Notes: generated by a model from the letters alone, not told the origin. A stretch of 45,938 nt of DNA from Acidobacteriota bacterium (GCA_018269075.1 JAFDVJ010000002.1:1-45938); one strand, 5' to 3'. Positions 26,761-36,418 are shown, counted from the stretch's first letter. Program-made: numbers and translations.

Positions 26761-29697
26761 CTAGAAAATGAATTTGAAGCCGAGCTGGAACTGGCGCGCG
26801 TCGAGCGAAGTCGGGAGCGAGCGGGTCGCGAAATCCGGCAGCGTGCCGCCGGTGATCGTGCCGTCGCTGTTGGTCGGAACCGCCAGATTGTTGTACTGGA
26901 AATAGCTGTTGATATTGAAAAGATTAACAAATTCGCCGAAAACTTCCAGTTTGTAGCGCTCGCCGAATTTAAAAAATCTCGAATAGCGCATATCGACGTT
27001 GAACTGCGCCGGCGTCTTGCCCGAATTGCGTTCGATGCCGACCGGTCGGTCGGAACCCGAAAAGCCGTCGAGATTGAGATCGGCCGTCGAGACGATGTTG
27101 AAGCGCTCGCCGCTGTTGGCCGTCAGGATGATGCCGAACTGGTTGTTGTTGAAGAGGTAGTTCAGCGATTTGTTCTCGAACTTGAACTCGGGCTTCGCGA
27201 CGGCGCTGACGACGAACGTGTGGCGCTGGTCGGCGAGCGAGAGCCCTTTGTCGCGGCTCCGGTCGGTCGGGACGGAAACGACCGAGTTGCCGACCTGCGT
27301 CGCGACGAGGTTCTGTTCGGGCGCGTCGTCCTCGGACTTCGAGAGCGTGTAGTTGACGCTGAACTGCCAGCCTTTCGAAAAACGCCGGGTCAGCTGGAAG
27401 GTCGCCGCGTTGTAGTTCGAATTGCCGCCCGATTCGGCCATCAGGATGTTGTTGAACCGCGGGTCGAAACGGGTCGCCGCGCTGACCGTGTTGCTGTAGA
27501 TCGGCCGCCCGTCGGCGAGCGTCGTCGCCGGATTGATGCGGTTGATGCTCCGGTAAACCGGGATGTGCCGGCCGTTCGAATGAATGAAGCCGAACGTCGC
27601 CGAAAAATCGTTGCCCAGTCCCTGTTCGACCTGAAAGTTCGTGTGCATCGCGTACATATTTTCGAAATCCGGCGCGATCGTCTCGATGCTCTGGACGGGC
27701 AGGACCGCTCCCGCGGGCAGCGAACCGAGCGTGTTCGGAAACGCCGGCGAACCGGCCGTCGCCGGCGCGAACGTGAAGTTGAAATAGAACGGGCTGCCGT
27801 TGTTCTGAAGGGCGCGCAGATACATATCGAGAAACGGCGCGTCGTAGTAGAGGCCCGCCGAAGCGCGGAGGATCGTCGCGTATTTGCCGTCGCGCCAGCC
27901 GTAAACCAGCCCGACGCGGGGCGCGAAGTTGTTCTTGTCGATATTGAACTTCTGCGAGGCCGAAAACGGCGACGCGGCGTTCGCTTCCGGGACCTTGTAA
28001 AGATCGTAGCGGACGCCGTAGCTCAGTTTCAGCTTCGGCGTGATCTTCCAGTCGTCCTGCGCGAACCAGTTGTAAAAGACCGAGTTATACTCGATCTGCG
28101 GGTTTCCGAAGGCCTCGATGTAGCTCGTGTAGCTGCGCGGGTTGACGCCGTTTTTCGCGTCGAGATAGGCCTGGATCGTCGGGAACGTGTAGCGCGCGAA
28201 GACGTTCGACCGGCGGAGATCGTAGATCCGGTTAAAGCCGGCCCCGAATTTCGCGGTGTGATTGCCCTTCGTCCACGTGAAGTTGTCGAGAAACTGCGTC
28301 ATCGTCTCGATCGGCGAGATCGCGCCGACGTTTTCCGGCGCGCCGAAATTGGCGATGCCGGTGATCACGATCGACGGGCCGGTGCCGGAATGCGAGTTCG
28401 CGTTGAACCGCGAATCGCGTTTCGCGTACTGGAACCGAAACTCGTTCAGATAGTTGGTCGAAAAGGTCGAGATGAACTGGATCGCGCCGGCGTAGGACAG
28501 GTCGATGAAATCGACGCTCCGCTGCAGCGTGTTGGTGCCGCCGCCGATGTTGTCGGGCGAGGTGTTGTGAAAATAATTGAAGCGGCCGCTCAGACGATGC
28601 TGATCGTTGATCTGGGCGTCAGTCCGGATGATAAAGAAATTGACCTTCTGCGACACCGGAATCGCCGCCGGAAAGATCGACGCGGAAAGGCCGGCGTTGA
28701 TCAGCGCCGCCTGGTTGGCCGCGCTGATCGACAGCAGCCGCGCCGGTTCGACCGCGAGATCGCGGCGGATGTATTCGTAGCCGCCGTAAAAATGCCAGCG
28801 GTTTTTGATGATCGGGCCGCCGATCGAAAAGACCGGGTTGTCGGCGCCGTTTTTCGGCAGATCGTTGGGCGAGGTGTACTGGAACGGCCGCGCGTAGAAC
28901 GGCGTCCGGCGGAAACGATAGCTCGCCGTGCCGTGCACGTCGTTGGTGCCGGTCGGCGTGACGGCGTTCATAATGAGTCCGGGCGTGTTGCCGAATTCGG
29001 CCGCGAAGCCGTTCGTGACGAGCTGGACCTCGGAGATAAAGGTGTCCGAGATCGGGATCAGCCGGATGCCGCCGCGGTCGGCCTGCGTGTTGCTGTTGCC
29101 GTCGAGCTGGTAATTGGTGCGGCGCGCGTAGCCGTTGGCGTTGATCCGCGGCACGCCGAACTCCGAGTTCGGGCGGCCGGTGACGTTGGCCTGCAGGAGC
29201 GAGAAATTATAGGGATTGCGCGAGACGAGCGGGAGGTTCTGGACTTCGCGGTTATTCATCACGCGGCCGACGTCGATCTTTCCGGGATCGACGATCGGCG
29301 CGTCCGAGTTGATGGTCACGGTCGCCGACACGTCGCCCGCTTCGAGCGCGATGTCGACGGTCGCGATCTGGCCGGTCGTCAGCGTCACGCCCTCGCGGAC
29401 GTAGCGCTTGAAATTCGGCGCTTCGACCGTGATCCGGTACGATCCGAGCGGCAGCAGCGGGACGCGGTAAACGCCGCTGGCGTCCGACTGGACCGATCTT
29501 TCGGTGCCGGTTCCGAGATTGCGGACGGTCACCTTCGCGTTCGCCACCGCGCCGCCGTTCGCGTCCGCGACGACGCCTTCGATCTGGCCGTTCAGCGCCT
29601 GCGACTGGGCCGCCGCCCGGAGGCCGCCGCAAAGACAGATCGCCGCCGACAAAATACACGTTGACAGTAATTTAACAAAAACTGCTGTTTTGCCCAT
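26761..29697 (-). CDS. TonB-dependent receptor, Oar-like, with carboxypeptidase-regulatory domain
   Basis: This 978-aa outer-membrane protein has a signal peptide (about 1-30), then a CarboxypepD_reg-like domain (about 37-120: GQIEGVVADANGGAVANAKVTVRN, GVYRVPLLPLGSYRITVEAPNF), a plug (about 150-250) and a long beta-barrel ending in the aromatic C-terminus QLGFKFIF expected for BAM insertion. Such receptors are strongly expanded in Acidobacteriota and take up large substrates such as peptides or glycans; the ligand is unknown. No FecR/sigma pair is adjacent. Upstream lies a 330-bp gap with an inverted pair of heptamer arrays. Confidence 0.93.
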   Translation of the reverse strand: MGKTAVFVKLLSTCILSAAICLCGGLRAAAQSQALNGQIEGVVADANGGAVANAKVTVRNLGTGTERSVQSDASGVYRVPLLPLGSYRITVEAPNFKRYVREGVTLTTGQIATVDIALEAGDVSATVTINSDAPIVDPGKIDVGRVMNNREVQNLPLVSRNPYNFSLLQANVTGRPNSEFGVPRINANGYARRTNYQLDGNSNTQADRGGIRLIPISDTFISEVQLVTNGFAAEFGNTPGLIMNAVTPTGTNDVHGTASYRFRRTPFYARPFQYTSPNDLPKNGADNPVFSIGGPIIKNRWHFYGGYEYIRRDLAVEPARLLSISAANQAALINAGLSASIFPAAIPVSQKVNFFIIRTDAQINDQHRLSGRFNYFHNTSPDNIGGGTNTLQRSVDFIDLSYAGAIQFISTFSTNYLNEFRFQYAKRDSRFNANSHSGTGPSIVITGIANFGAPENVGAISPIETMTQFLDNFTWTKGNHTAKFGAGFNRIYDLRRSNVFARYTFPTIQAYLDAKNGVNPRSYTSYIEAFGNPQIEYNSVFYNWFAQDDWKITPKLKLSYGVRYDLYKVPEANAASPFSASQKFNIDKNNFAPRVGLVYGWRDGKYATILRASAGLYYDAPFLDMYLRALQNNGSPFYFNFTFAPATAGSPAFPNTLGSLPAGAVLPVQSIETIAPDFENMYAMHTNFQVEQGLGNDFSATFGFIHSNGRHIPVYRSINRINPATTLADGRPIYSNTVSAATRFDPRFNNILMAESGGNSNYNAATFQLTRRFSKGWQFSVNYTLSKSEDDAPEQNLVATQVGNSVVSVPTDRSRDKGLSLADQRHTFVVSAVAKPEFKFENKSLNYLFNNNQFGIILTANSGERFNIVSTADLNLDGFSGSDRPVGIERNSGKTPAQFNVDMRYSRFFKFGERYKLEVFGEFVNLFNINSYFQYNNLAVPTNSDGTITGGTLPDFATRSLPTSLDARQFQLGFKFIF

Positions 29698-29741
29698 TTA
29701 ATTTTCTCCTTGTTGTCTTTGTTTGAATCGAGCTGTAACGG

Positions 29742-29771
29742 TTTCGGATTTCGGATGTCGGAATTCGGATT
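29742..29771. repeat. Degenerate GGATTTC array, left of inverted pair
   Basis: About four imperfect copies of the unit lie upstream of the TonB-receptor gene. They oppose the AATCCGA array at 29990-30022, giving an inverted pair about 220 bases apart. Confidence 0.8.
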
Positions 29772-29989
29772 AATTTTCAGCCGAACGGTGGATAATCTGC
29801 CTAAACGGCTGATGTCTCGCGACCGTTTCCGAATCAAAACCGCTTTTTACCGATTTTACGCAATTTGAGAAAAAATGTTTAGTCTTTTACCGACAATAAT
29901 TCAGAGTTTTGAATGCCGCCTTTCAAAACGGCCCTGAAGCCTATCCAGCTACCTGCTACAATCGGCCGAAACTGGCCTCTGCCCAAACA

Positions 29990-30022
29990 AAATCCGAAAT
30001 CCGAAATCCGAAATCCGAAATC
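29990..30022. repeat. AATCCGA array abutting the mutL stop
   Basis: About 4.5 copies end in GAAATCCCCTCA, where TCA (30026-30028) is the mutL stop codon on the minus strand. The same join recurs at 34007. Confidence 0.9.
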
Positions 30023-30025
30023 CCC

Positions 30026-32065
30026 TCAGCTTCTGTGAAACCCGCGTTCGATGTCCTTCATCGTCAGCCGGAGGATCACCGGGCGGCCGTGCGGGCAGGT
30101 CGTCGGCGAAGAAGTGAACATCAGGCGATCGATCAGCCACTGCATTTTTTCGGGCGTCAGCTTCATATTGATCTTGACGGCCGCCTTGCAGGCGAGACTC
30201 GCGGCGATCTCGTCGCGAAACGTCGCTTTTGCCGCGCCGCGTTTTTCGGCGTCGACCGTGTCGAGGATTTCGGCCAGCAGATTGCGGACCTGCGACGCCG
30301 GGAGATCGGTCGGGACGCTTTTGATCGCGACCGTCCGGCCCGAGAGCCGCATCAGGCCGAAGCCGAGCGCTTCGAGGTCTTCCTTGATGAGCGTGAAGGC
30401 GAGGCTCTGGGCCGGCGTCAGATCGAAAATCTCGGGCAGCAGCAGATTCTGCGACTCGATCCGGCGGTCGGTTTCGCGTTTCCGGTATTTGTCGAACAGG
30501 ATCCGCTCGTGGGCGACGTGCTGATCGACGAGCAGCATTCCCTCGTCGTCGACGGCGATGATGAAACTGTCGTGAAGCTGGCCGAGCGGCCGGATCTTCG
30601 AGGCCCTGAAATCCTCTACCTCGGCCGGTTTGACGACCTTCGCGGCCGAATCAACGATGGCCGAATTCGGATTTCGGATTTCGGATTTCGGATTCCGCGC
30701 GGCCGAAGTTTCCGGTTCCAAAGGGAGCAAATCCGGCGGTGCCGTAAATTGAGTCGTGTTTACCGCAGATTTTTCGGTCGCCTGCTGTTCGAAATCGTGC
30801 GAGAAGACCTCGGCTTCGAATTCGGGGGCGGGCGGCGCGGTGGCGGCGACAGGTTCGGTCGCGGCGGCGACTGATTGTTCGATCGCGGCCGGCGGCGGCT
30901 CGTCGTGAAAGACGGGCGATTCGACCGGGACGGATTCCGCCGCCGGCTCGAAATGGTGAAAATCGATTTCCGTCTGGCGCGGCAGCGGCTCCTCTTTCAT
31001 TTCGGCTCTTTCCGCGGCCGAAAGCATTTCCGTTTCAACGGTTTCGAGCCGCAGCTCAGGCTGGCGGACGATCCCGGCCTGCGCGAGCGCCTCGCGGACG
31101 GCCGCCGCGATCGTCTCCCTGACGGCGTCGGCCCGGCGGAAACGAATCTCCGTTTTCGCCGGATGAACGTTGACGTCGATCTCATCGAGCGGGATCTCGA
31201 TAAACAGAAACGCGACCGGGAAAACGCCGTGCGGGAGAACCGAGCGGTAGCCTTCGAGCAGGCCGCCGGCGATCGTCCGGTCTTTGACAAAGCGCCGGTT
31301 GACGAAGAAATACTGGGCGTCGCGCGTCGTCCGCCGCTCGCGCGGGGCGGAGACGAAGCCCGAAACCTTCGCGACGAATTCGTGGCCGCCGCCGACCGGC
31401 AGCAGGCTTTCGATCAGCAGGCCGCCGAAAATCTGGTAGGCGCGCTCGCGCAGGTCGCGGGCCGGCGCGAGCCGGAAAACCTCGCGGCCGTTGTTGGTCA
31501 GCGTGAACGAGATGCCGGGGTTGGCGAGCGCGTAATGCTGGAGGATCGATGTCAGGTGAAAATTTTCGGTCGCCTCGCTGCGCATAAACTTGCGCCGCGC
31601 CGGCGTGTTGAAAAACAGGTCGCGGACGCTGATCGTCGTGCCCTGACTGCGGGCCGCGTCGCGGACGTCGACGAGCTTTCCGCCCTCGATCAGGACGCGC
31701 GTCGCGGCCGTTCCGGCGGCCGTTTTCGTGACGAGCTCGACCTTTGCGACCGAGGCGATCGAGGCGAGCGCCTCGCCGCGAAATCCGAGCGTCTGAATCG
31801 CCGCCAGATCCTCGAGCGTCTTGATCTTCGAGGTCGCGTGCCGTTCGAAAGCGAGAATCGCGTCATCGCGGAGCATTCCCTCGCCGTCGTCGGCGACGCG
31901 CATCAGCCGCCGGCCGCCGAGCTCGACGTCGACCTGAATCCGCCGCGCGCCGGCGTCGATCGAGTTTTCGACCAGTTCCTTGACGACCGACGCCGGCCGC
32001 TCGACGACTTCGCCGGCCGCGATCTGATTGGCGAGATTATCGGAAAGAATCTTGATCTTGTTCAT
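30026..32065 (-). CDS. mutL: DNA mismatch repair protein MutL
   Basis: MutL links mismatch recognition to strand removal. The 679-aa protein has the GHKL ATPase motifs near the N-terminus: ELVENSIDAGA, ADDGEGM and GFRGEALASIASV. A Pro/Ala/Glu-rich linker covers about residues 330-480. The C-terminal domain carries DQHVAHERILFD (about residue 510), close to the MutL endonuclease motif DQHA(X)2E(X)4E but with Val and a final Asp, and ends with CPHGRP. The linker contains an in-frame copy of the GGATTTC heptamer array (30664-30695). The start at 32065 is set by the family N-terminus MNKIKILSDNLANQIAAGEV; a GTTCGTC-type heptamer array lies directly against the start codon, with no clear Shine-Dalgarno. 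Confidence 0.96.
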   Translation of the reverse strand: MNKIKILSDNLANQIAAGEVVERPASVVKELVENSIDAGARRIQVDVELGGRRLMRVADDGEGMLRDDAILAFERHATSKIKTLEDLAAIQTLGFRGEALASIASVAKVELVTKTAAGTAATRVLIEGGKLVDVRDAARSQGTTISVRDLFFNTPARRKFMRSEATENFHLTSILQHYALANPGISFTLTNNGREVFRLAPARDLRERAYQIFGGLLIESLLPVGGGHEFVAKVSGFVSAPRERRTTRDAQYFFVNRRFVKDRTIAGGLLEGYRSVLPHGVFPVAFLFIEIPLDEIDVNVHPAKTEIRFRRADAVRETIAAAVREALAQAGIVRQPELRLETVETEMLSAAERAEMKEEPLPRQTEIDFHHFEPAAESVPVESPVFHDEPPPAAIEQSVAAATEPVAATAPPAPEFEAEVFSHDFEQQATEKSAVNTTQFTAPPDLLPLEPETSAARNPKSEIRNPNSAIVDSAAKVVKPAEVEDFRASKIRPLGQLHDSFIIAVDDEGMLLVDQHVAHERILFDKYRKRETDRRIESQNLLLPEIFDLTPAQSLAFTLIKEDLEALGFGLMRLSGRTVAIKSVPTDLPASQVRNLLAEILDTVDAEKRGAAKATFRDEIAASLACKAAVKINMKLTPEKMQWLIDRLMFTSSPTTCPHGRPVILRLTMKDIERGFHRS
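30664..30695. repeat. GGATTTC array inside mutL coding sequence
   Basis: Four to five copies of the heptamer lie in the mutL linker and are translated as the periodic NPKSEIRNP sequence (about residues 455-470). The same peptide would be read from the intergenic arrays, so the linker sequence derives from the repeat. Confidence 0.9.
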
Positions 32066-32137
32066 TCGTCGTTCGTCGTTCGTCGTTCGTTGATCGCTGC
32101 TTTTGCCGGCAAAAGCAGCGAACAACGAACAACGAAC
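32064..32137. repeat. GTTCGTC inverted heptamer pair around a 24-bp palindrome
   Basis: Four GTTCGTC-like units (32064-32093) and about three CGAACAA units (32117-32137) flank the perfect palindrome GCTGCTTTTGCCGGCAAAAGCAGC (32096-32119). The whole block fills the 75-bp bshC-mutL gap and reaches the mutL start codon. Confidence 0.9.
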
Positions 32138-32140
32138 CGC

Positions 32141-33823
32141 TTACAAATATATTATCCGGTGCGCCTTGTCGTCGAGATCGATCGCGTCGTAGATCCAGTC
32201 GATGAAATGCGGGCCGTGACGGTTCAGGAAATAGGCGATGTTGAGCGTTCTTTCCTGCAGATGACGGTGCGGCAGCAGCGCACCGAACATCGTTTCGAGA
32301 CGGCGGCGGACGTTTTCGTCGCGGCGCACCTCGGAATGATGAAATTTGTTCCGGAGCGCGCCGATGTGATGCATTATCTTGCGCCGGCGTTTCGCCAGAT
32401 TGTCGGCGAGCGTCGGGTCGATCCCGGCGAGATTCTGGTCGAGCCGGTTGAGCTCGATGTTGATCTTCTCCTCGGTCTCGACGAAAATGCGCGCCGTATC
32501 GTTGTTCAGAAACCGCTCGACGATGCCGGGCAGCAGATTTTCGAGCCCTTCGAAAAGATCCGGCAGCTCGAGCTCGAATTTTTCGAGCGTCTTCCGGTGT
32601 CTCGATTCGACGACCGTAAAGCTCTGACGGTGAAAGATCGGCGTCGCCGGCCGGTTCAGGATCCGGTAAACCTCGCCGCTCTGCGCGAAATAGGCGATTT
32701 CCGCCGCGCCGCCGAAATAACAGACCGTCGGCAGAATATAATCCTGCACGACCGACCGGAGGACGACGCTCGGCGAAAACCTCGTCGGCTCGCGGCGGGC
32801 GATTTCCGCGAGCTCCCCGAGCGTGAACTCGCGCGAATGATCTTTCGTGTGAAAAGTGCCGCCTTCGCTTTTTTTGAGCGCGTTGCGGGTCTTGTCCGAA
32901 GCCTGCCAGAAAAGCGGGAAATAATCCTCGGCGACGTGGACCTGCGCGTGATAGCCGGCCGCGACGAGCTCGTCGCTCCGTTTTCTGAGGGCGGCGACGA
33001 TCTCGGCCGATTTCTCGATCGCCTCGACGTAAACCGGCGCGGCCAGCCGTTTCAGCCGCGGGTCGAGCGGACACAGGATGATCAGCCCGTATTTGCCGAA
33101 CAGCTTGAGCAGCAGTTTGGCGAACGCGTCGCCGAAATAGGTCTCCGGCGACCAGCTTTCCTCGATGATCGAGCGAAGCTCGGGCGTGAATTCCGTGAGC
33201 GAGAGCTCGTCGAACAGCTCGGCGACCGTCTGCGCGATCGATTGATCGAGCTGGACGGTGCCGACCGGCAGATTGTCGTGACAGCGCGGCGGCTCGTTGC
33301 TGACCTCGGCCAGCTCGCCCGCGCGGTCGAGCACGAAGGTCCGGGAAACCTCCTCGAAATCGTGGTCCTCGGTCGCGATCCAGAAGACCGGGACGGCGTT
33401 GAAGCCGCGGCCGCGCAGGCATTCCGTCATCTTGACCGCCGAAAGCGCCTTGTAAATCGTGTAGAGCGGCCCGGAAAAAAGGCCGGCCTGCTGTCCCGAA
33501 ACGACCGCCACGCAGTCCGCTTGGCGGAGCCGTTCGATGTTTTCGAACGTCGGCGCGCCGGCCCCGCAGCCGCGGTTCATATCTTCGAGCGCCTCGCAGA
33601 GCAGCTTCCGGTCGGCCTTGTGGCCGGCCAGCACTTCCGGAATCCGGGCCGCCGCCTGCGTATGCGAATCGACGGCGTTCGGGTAATATTCCCGGAGCGC
33701 CTCGGCCGATTTCTGGTAATCGATAAAGATCCGCGACTGATCCGGAATCCGCGCGAACGGCAGGCTCTCGATCTGAAACGAAAAGTTGTTGGAAAAACAA
33801 TGACTAACCGAATTTTGATTCAC
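32141..33823 (-). CDS. bshC: Bacillithiol biosynthesis cysteine-adding enzyme BshC
   Basis: BshC adds cysteine to glucosaminyl-malate, the last step of bacillithiol synthesis. The 560-aa protein has the family blocks VSGQQAGLFSGPLYTIYKALSAV (about residues 108-130), FWIATEDHDFEEV (about 147-159) and the C-terminal helical domain with RRRKIMHHIGALRNKF and PHGRPHFIDW-like endings (HGPHFIDWIYD). Start is GTG 33823 with AGGAG ten bases upstream. bshA and bshB are not in the window, although PIG-L/LmbE proteins are the family that includes BshB; the PIG-L protein at 22323 is exported and so unlikely to be BshB. Confidence 0.94.
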   Translation of the reverse strand: MNQNSVSHCFSNNFSFQIESLPFARIPDQSRIFIDYQKSAEALREYYPNAVDSHTQAAARIPEVLAGHKADRKLLCEALEDMNRGCGAGAPTFENIERLRQADCVAVVSGQQAGLFSGPLYTIYKALSAVKMTECLRGRGFNAVPVFWIATEDHDFEEVSRTFVLDRAGELAEVSNEPPRCHDNLPVGTVQLDQSIAQTVAELFDELSLTEFTPELRSIIEESWSPETYFGDAFAKLLLKLFGKYGLIILCPLDPRLKRLAAPVYVEAIEKSAEIVAALRKRSDELVAAGYHAQVHVAEDYFPLFWQASDKTRNALKKSEGGTFHTKDHSREFTLGELAEIARREPTRFSPSVVLRSVVQDYILPTVCYFGGAAEIAYFAQSGEVYRILNRPATPIFHRQSFTVVESRHRKTLEKFELELPDLFEGLENLLPGIVERFLNNDTARIFVETEEKINIELNRLDQNLAGIDPTLADNLAKRRRKIMHHIGALRNKFHHSEVRRDENVRRRLETMFGALLPHRHLQERTLNIAYFLNRHGPHFIDWIYDAIDLDDKAHRIIYL

Positions 33824-33880
33824 CCTTTTTTGCTCCTGAGATTTGATTATAGAATTCCGTCACCGATAGTTTCAATTCCA

Positions 33881-33920
33881 AAAGAAAAAATCGGACGACG
33901 TTTCACCCGTCATCCGATTT
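33881..33920 (-). terminator. Intrinsic terminator after the BNR gene
   Basis: Read on the minus strand, AAATCGGATGACG and CGTCGTCCGATTT form a 13-bp stem with one T-G wobble and a 7-base loop, followed by TTTTCTTT. It lies about 87 bases past the stop of the 34007-36169 gene and before bshC. Confidence 0.85.
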
Positions 33921-33970
33921 ATTCAGCACTTATTTCGCTCTTCGAACTCAGCCCGATTCCGCCCCGGAAC

Positions 33971-34003
33971 CAATCCGAAATCCGAAATCCGAAATCCGAA
34001 ATC
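33971..34003. repeat. AATCCGA array abutting the BNR-gene stop
   Basis: About 4.5 copies end in GAAATCCCCTCA, with TCA at 34007-34009 being the stop codon on the minus strand. Both the array and its join are the same as those next to mutL. Confidence 0.9.
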
Positions 34004-34006
34004 CCC

Positions 34007-36169
34007 TCAGTTTCCGCTCGCCGAGACGCGCGGCCGCGTGACCGAATCGGTCGAAGCGGTCGCCGGCGCGCGGTCGATCCGGTAAATTCCCGACGAATGC
34101 GTCGCCGCGAAGATCCGGCTCGGGTTGTTCGGATCGAAGATCATCGACCAGATCCGCCGGCTCGGGAGCCGCATTTCCTTCGAATCGACGCGTTTCCAGT
34201 TCTGGCCGGCGTCCTTCGAATAATAGATGCCGCCGTCGCTTTCGAGTGCGCTGCCGATAAAGATCTCGTCGGTGTTGTTCGGGTTGATCAGGATGCTGGT
34301 GTAGTTGCCGAGCGGCAGATTGCCGCCGCGCCGCGTCCAGGTCGCGCCGTTGTCGCGGCTCAGGTAGAAGGTCTGCGACGTCCCGACGTAGATGTAATCC
34401 GGCCGTTTCGGGTCGGACGCGATCGAGCTGACCGGCACGTCCTGCGGGATGCCGTTGGCGACCTGCCACGTTTTGCCGGCATCGCGCGAGACGAGGACGC
34501 CCGATTTTTCGGTGCCGACCCAAATCGTGTCGGGATTCTGCGGCGCCGAGTAAAGCGCGAACACGCTCTCGTTGAAAGTGCCGCCGAACGGCAGTTTTTC
34601 CCAGCCTTTGGCCGGATCGTAGGTGCGGAAAAGGCCCTTGTCGGTGCCCGCCAGAAAGCCGTTCTTACCGTCCTCGGTCGAGGCCAGCACGCGCACGCGG
34701 TCGGTCAGCGCCGGCACCACGACCGGCCCGGCCGGCGGCGCGACCGTCGGCTTGACCGTTTTGGCGGCGGTCTTTTTCGGGGCCGGCTTTTTGACGGGCG
34801 CTTTCGGTTTCGGCGCGATCATCTGCGTCCACGAATTGCCGCGGTCGACCGACTTGTACATTCCGACGTTGGTCGCCATATAAAATATGTTGCGGTTGAC
34901 GCGGTCCTGAACGAGCGCGAACGGCGAGACGCGGACGACGTCGAGATTTTTCGGCCGCTGCCACGTCGTTCCCCCGTCGTTGCTGATAAACAGAAAGCCG
35001 CCGCCGGTCGCCGTGTTGTGGGTCGTCGCGTAAAGCCGGTTCGGCTGATCGATGTCGGCCGTGATCGTGTACGCGAAACGGCTCGTAAAGCTGTCGCTCG
35101 ACGGCGCGAAGTTGCGGCCGCCGTCGTTCGAAACGAGGACGCCGTAGTTGTTCGTCCCGATAAAGACGCGGTTCGGCGCGTCCGGATGGACGGCGATCGA
35201 GTTGATCTCGAGGTCCTTCTGCGTCGTGATCGCCCACGATTTGCCGCCGTTCGCGGTCATCCAGAAGCCCTCGGTCGTCGCCGCGTAAACCGTCCCGGCG
35301 AGCGTCGGATGCTGGAGAATGTCGCGGGTGCGCCGCGACTGCGACGGGATGCCCTGCATTTTCTTCCAGAGCTCGCCCGTGTTGTACGATTCGTAGATGC
35401 CGCTGCAGGCCGAGGCGATGATATGGTCGGCGTTGCGCGGGTCGATCGTGATCGCGAAGACGTCCGAATCGTCGATCATCCCGTTTTTGATGAGCCGCCA
35501 GTTTTTGCCGCCGTCGGTCGTTTTATAGGCGCGCCACCAGGTTCCGGCATAGATCACGTTGTCGTCGCGCGGGTCGATCGCGATCGAATCGATGGTCGTG
35601 TCGGGCATCGTCGCCGACTCGATCTTTTTCCAGTCGTCGCCCGAATTTTCCGACTTCCACATCCCGTCGGTCGTCCCGACGAGGATCAGGTTCGGATTTT
35701 TCGACGACTGCCGCATCGAATGAATCGAGGTTTTCCGCAGCTCTTTGGCCTCTTTCCAGTTCGCGCCGCCGTCTTTCGACATAAAGAAGCCGCCCGGCTC
35801 CTTGTGACGGTGGCCCGACGCATAGAGCACGCGCGAATCGCGCGAATCGACCATCAACTGGTCGAGCACGAGCTGCGGCCGGTTGAGGTTGACGACCATC
35901 GACCAGGTCACGCCGGCGTCGGTCGAGGTGTAAATCTGGCCGTCGAGCGTGCTCGCGTAAAGATGATCCTTGTCCCGCGGGTCGATCGTGACGACGCGGA
36001 CGTCGCCGCCGGCCGGGCCGATCACTTCCCAATCCTCGATTTTCACGGGCTCGTTCGGCGGCGTGATGCCGGTCCCGCCGAAGGTGCTGACGAACGTAAA
36101 GATCAACAGAAAGGGGGAAATCAATAATCTCAGTCTGTTAGTCGCAACTCTGTGTTTTTTGTGTTTCAT
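34007..36169 (-). CDS. Secreted BNR/sortilin-like beta-propeller protein
   Basis: This 720-aa protein has a signal peptide (about 1-32, after MKHKKHR) and many BNR/Ycf48-type repeats in the form of SxDGGxxW or stress variants (TSTDAGVTWSMV, SKDGGANWKEA, KTTDGGKNWRLI, SNDGGRNFAPS, SVDRGNSWTQM, SRDAGKTWQVA, SRDNGATWTRR). It likely forms two propellers separated by a Pro/Ala/Lys-rich linker (about residues 425-470, KPKAPVKKPAPKKTAAK). It is related to sortilin/VPS10-type glycosyl-hydrolase-fold proteins of Acidobacteriota; ligand unknown. The start at 36169 follows AGAAGAG; an upstream in-frame extension is not family-like. Confidence 0.9.
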   Translation of the reverse strand: MKHKKHRVATNRLRLLISPFLLIFTFVSTFGGTGITPPNEPVKIEDWEVIGPAGGDVRVVTIDPRDKDHLYASTLDGQIYTSTDAGVTWSMVVNLNRPQLVLDQLMVDSRDSRVLYASGHRHKEPGGFFMSKDGGANWKEAKELRKTSIHSMRQSSKNPNLILVGTTDGMWKSENSGDDWKKIESATMPDTTIDSIAIDPRDDNVIYAGTWWRAYKTTDGGKNWRLIKNGMIDDSDVFAITIDPRNADHIIASACSGIYESYNTGELWKKMQGIPSQSRRTRDILQHPTLAGTVYAATTEGFWMTANGGKSWAITTQKDLEINSIAVHPDAPNRVFIGTNNYGVLVSNDGGRNFAPSSDSFTSRFAYTITADIDQPNRLYATTHNTATGGGFLFISNDGGTTWQRPKNLDVVRVSPFALVQDRVNRNIFYMATNVGMYKSVDRGNSWTQMIAPKPKAPVKKPAPKKTAAKTVKPTVAPPAGPVVVPALTDRVRVLASTEDGKNGFLAGTDKGLFRTYDPAKGWEKLPFGGTFNESVFALYSAPQNPDTIWVGTEKSGVLVSRDAGKTWQVANGIPQDVPVSSIASDPKRPDYIYVGTSQTFYLSRDNGATWTRRGGNLPLGNYTSILINPNNTDEIFIGSALESDGGIYYSKDAGQNWKRVDSKEMRLPSRRIWSMIFDPNNPSRIFAATHSSGIYRIDRAPATASTDSVTRPRVSASGN

Positions 36170-36383
36170 AAAAAATCTCTTCTGAAATGTACGGGCTGAA
36201 AAATCGGGACATCTGCGTCGAATGCAAGCAGTCAACTTTTCAGATGACGAAAGTAACGAGGCTTGTTGCATTCAAAACGCAAATTTTTCTTGCAGTAATT
36301 TTTCGGATCGGCAAATCGGCCGCGCGCGTTTGGCCGAAACAATATCTAGTTTTAACACAAAACCGCGCGATTGCAAAACCATT

Positions 36384-36418
36384 GCGATTGCGGATTTCGG
36401 ATTTCGGATTTCGGATTT
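36384..36418. repeat. Heptamer array, GGATTTC
   Basis: About four copies, with a first copy drifted to GATTGCG, lie upstream of the BNR gene. Confidence 0.9.

Noticed and set aside
30875..36127. A 1750-codon open frame on the plus strand
   Set aside because: It lies antisense to mutL, bshC and the BNR gene, is rich in Arg and Asp as expected for a shadow of GC-rich codons, and has no recognisable domain.
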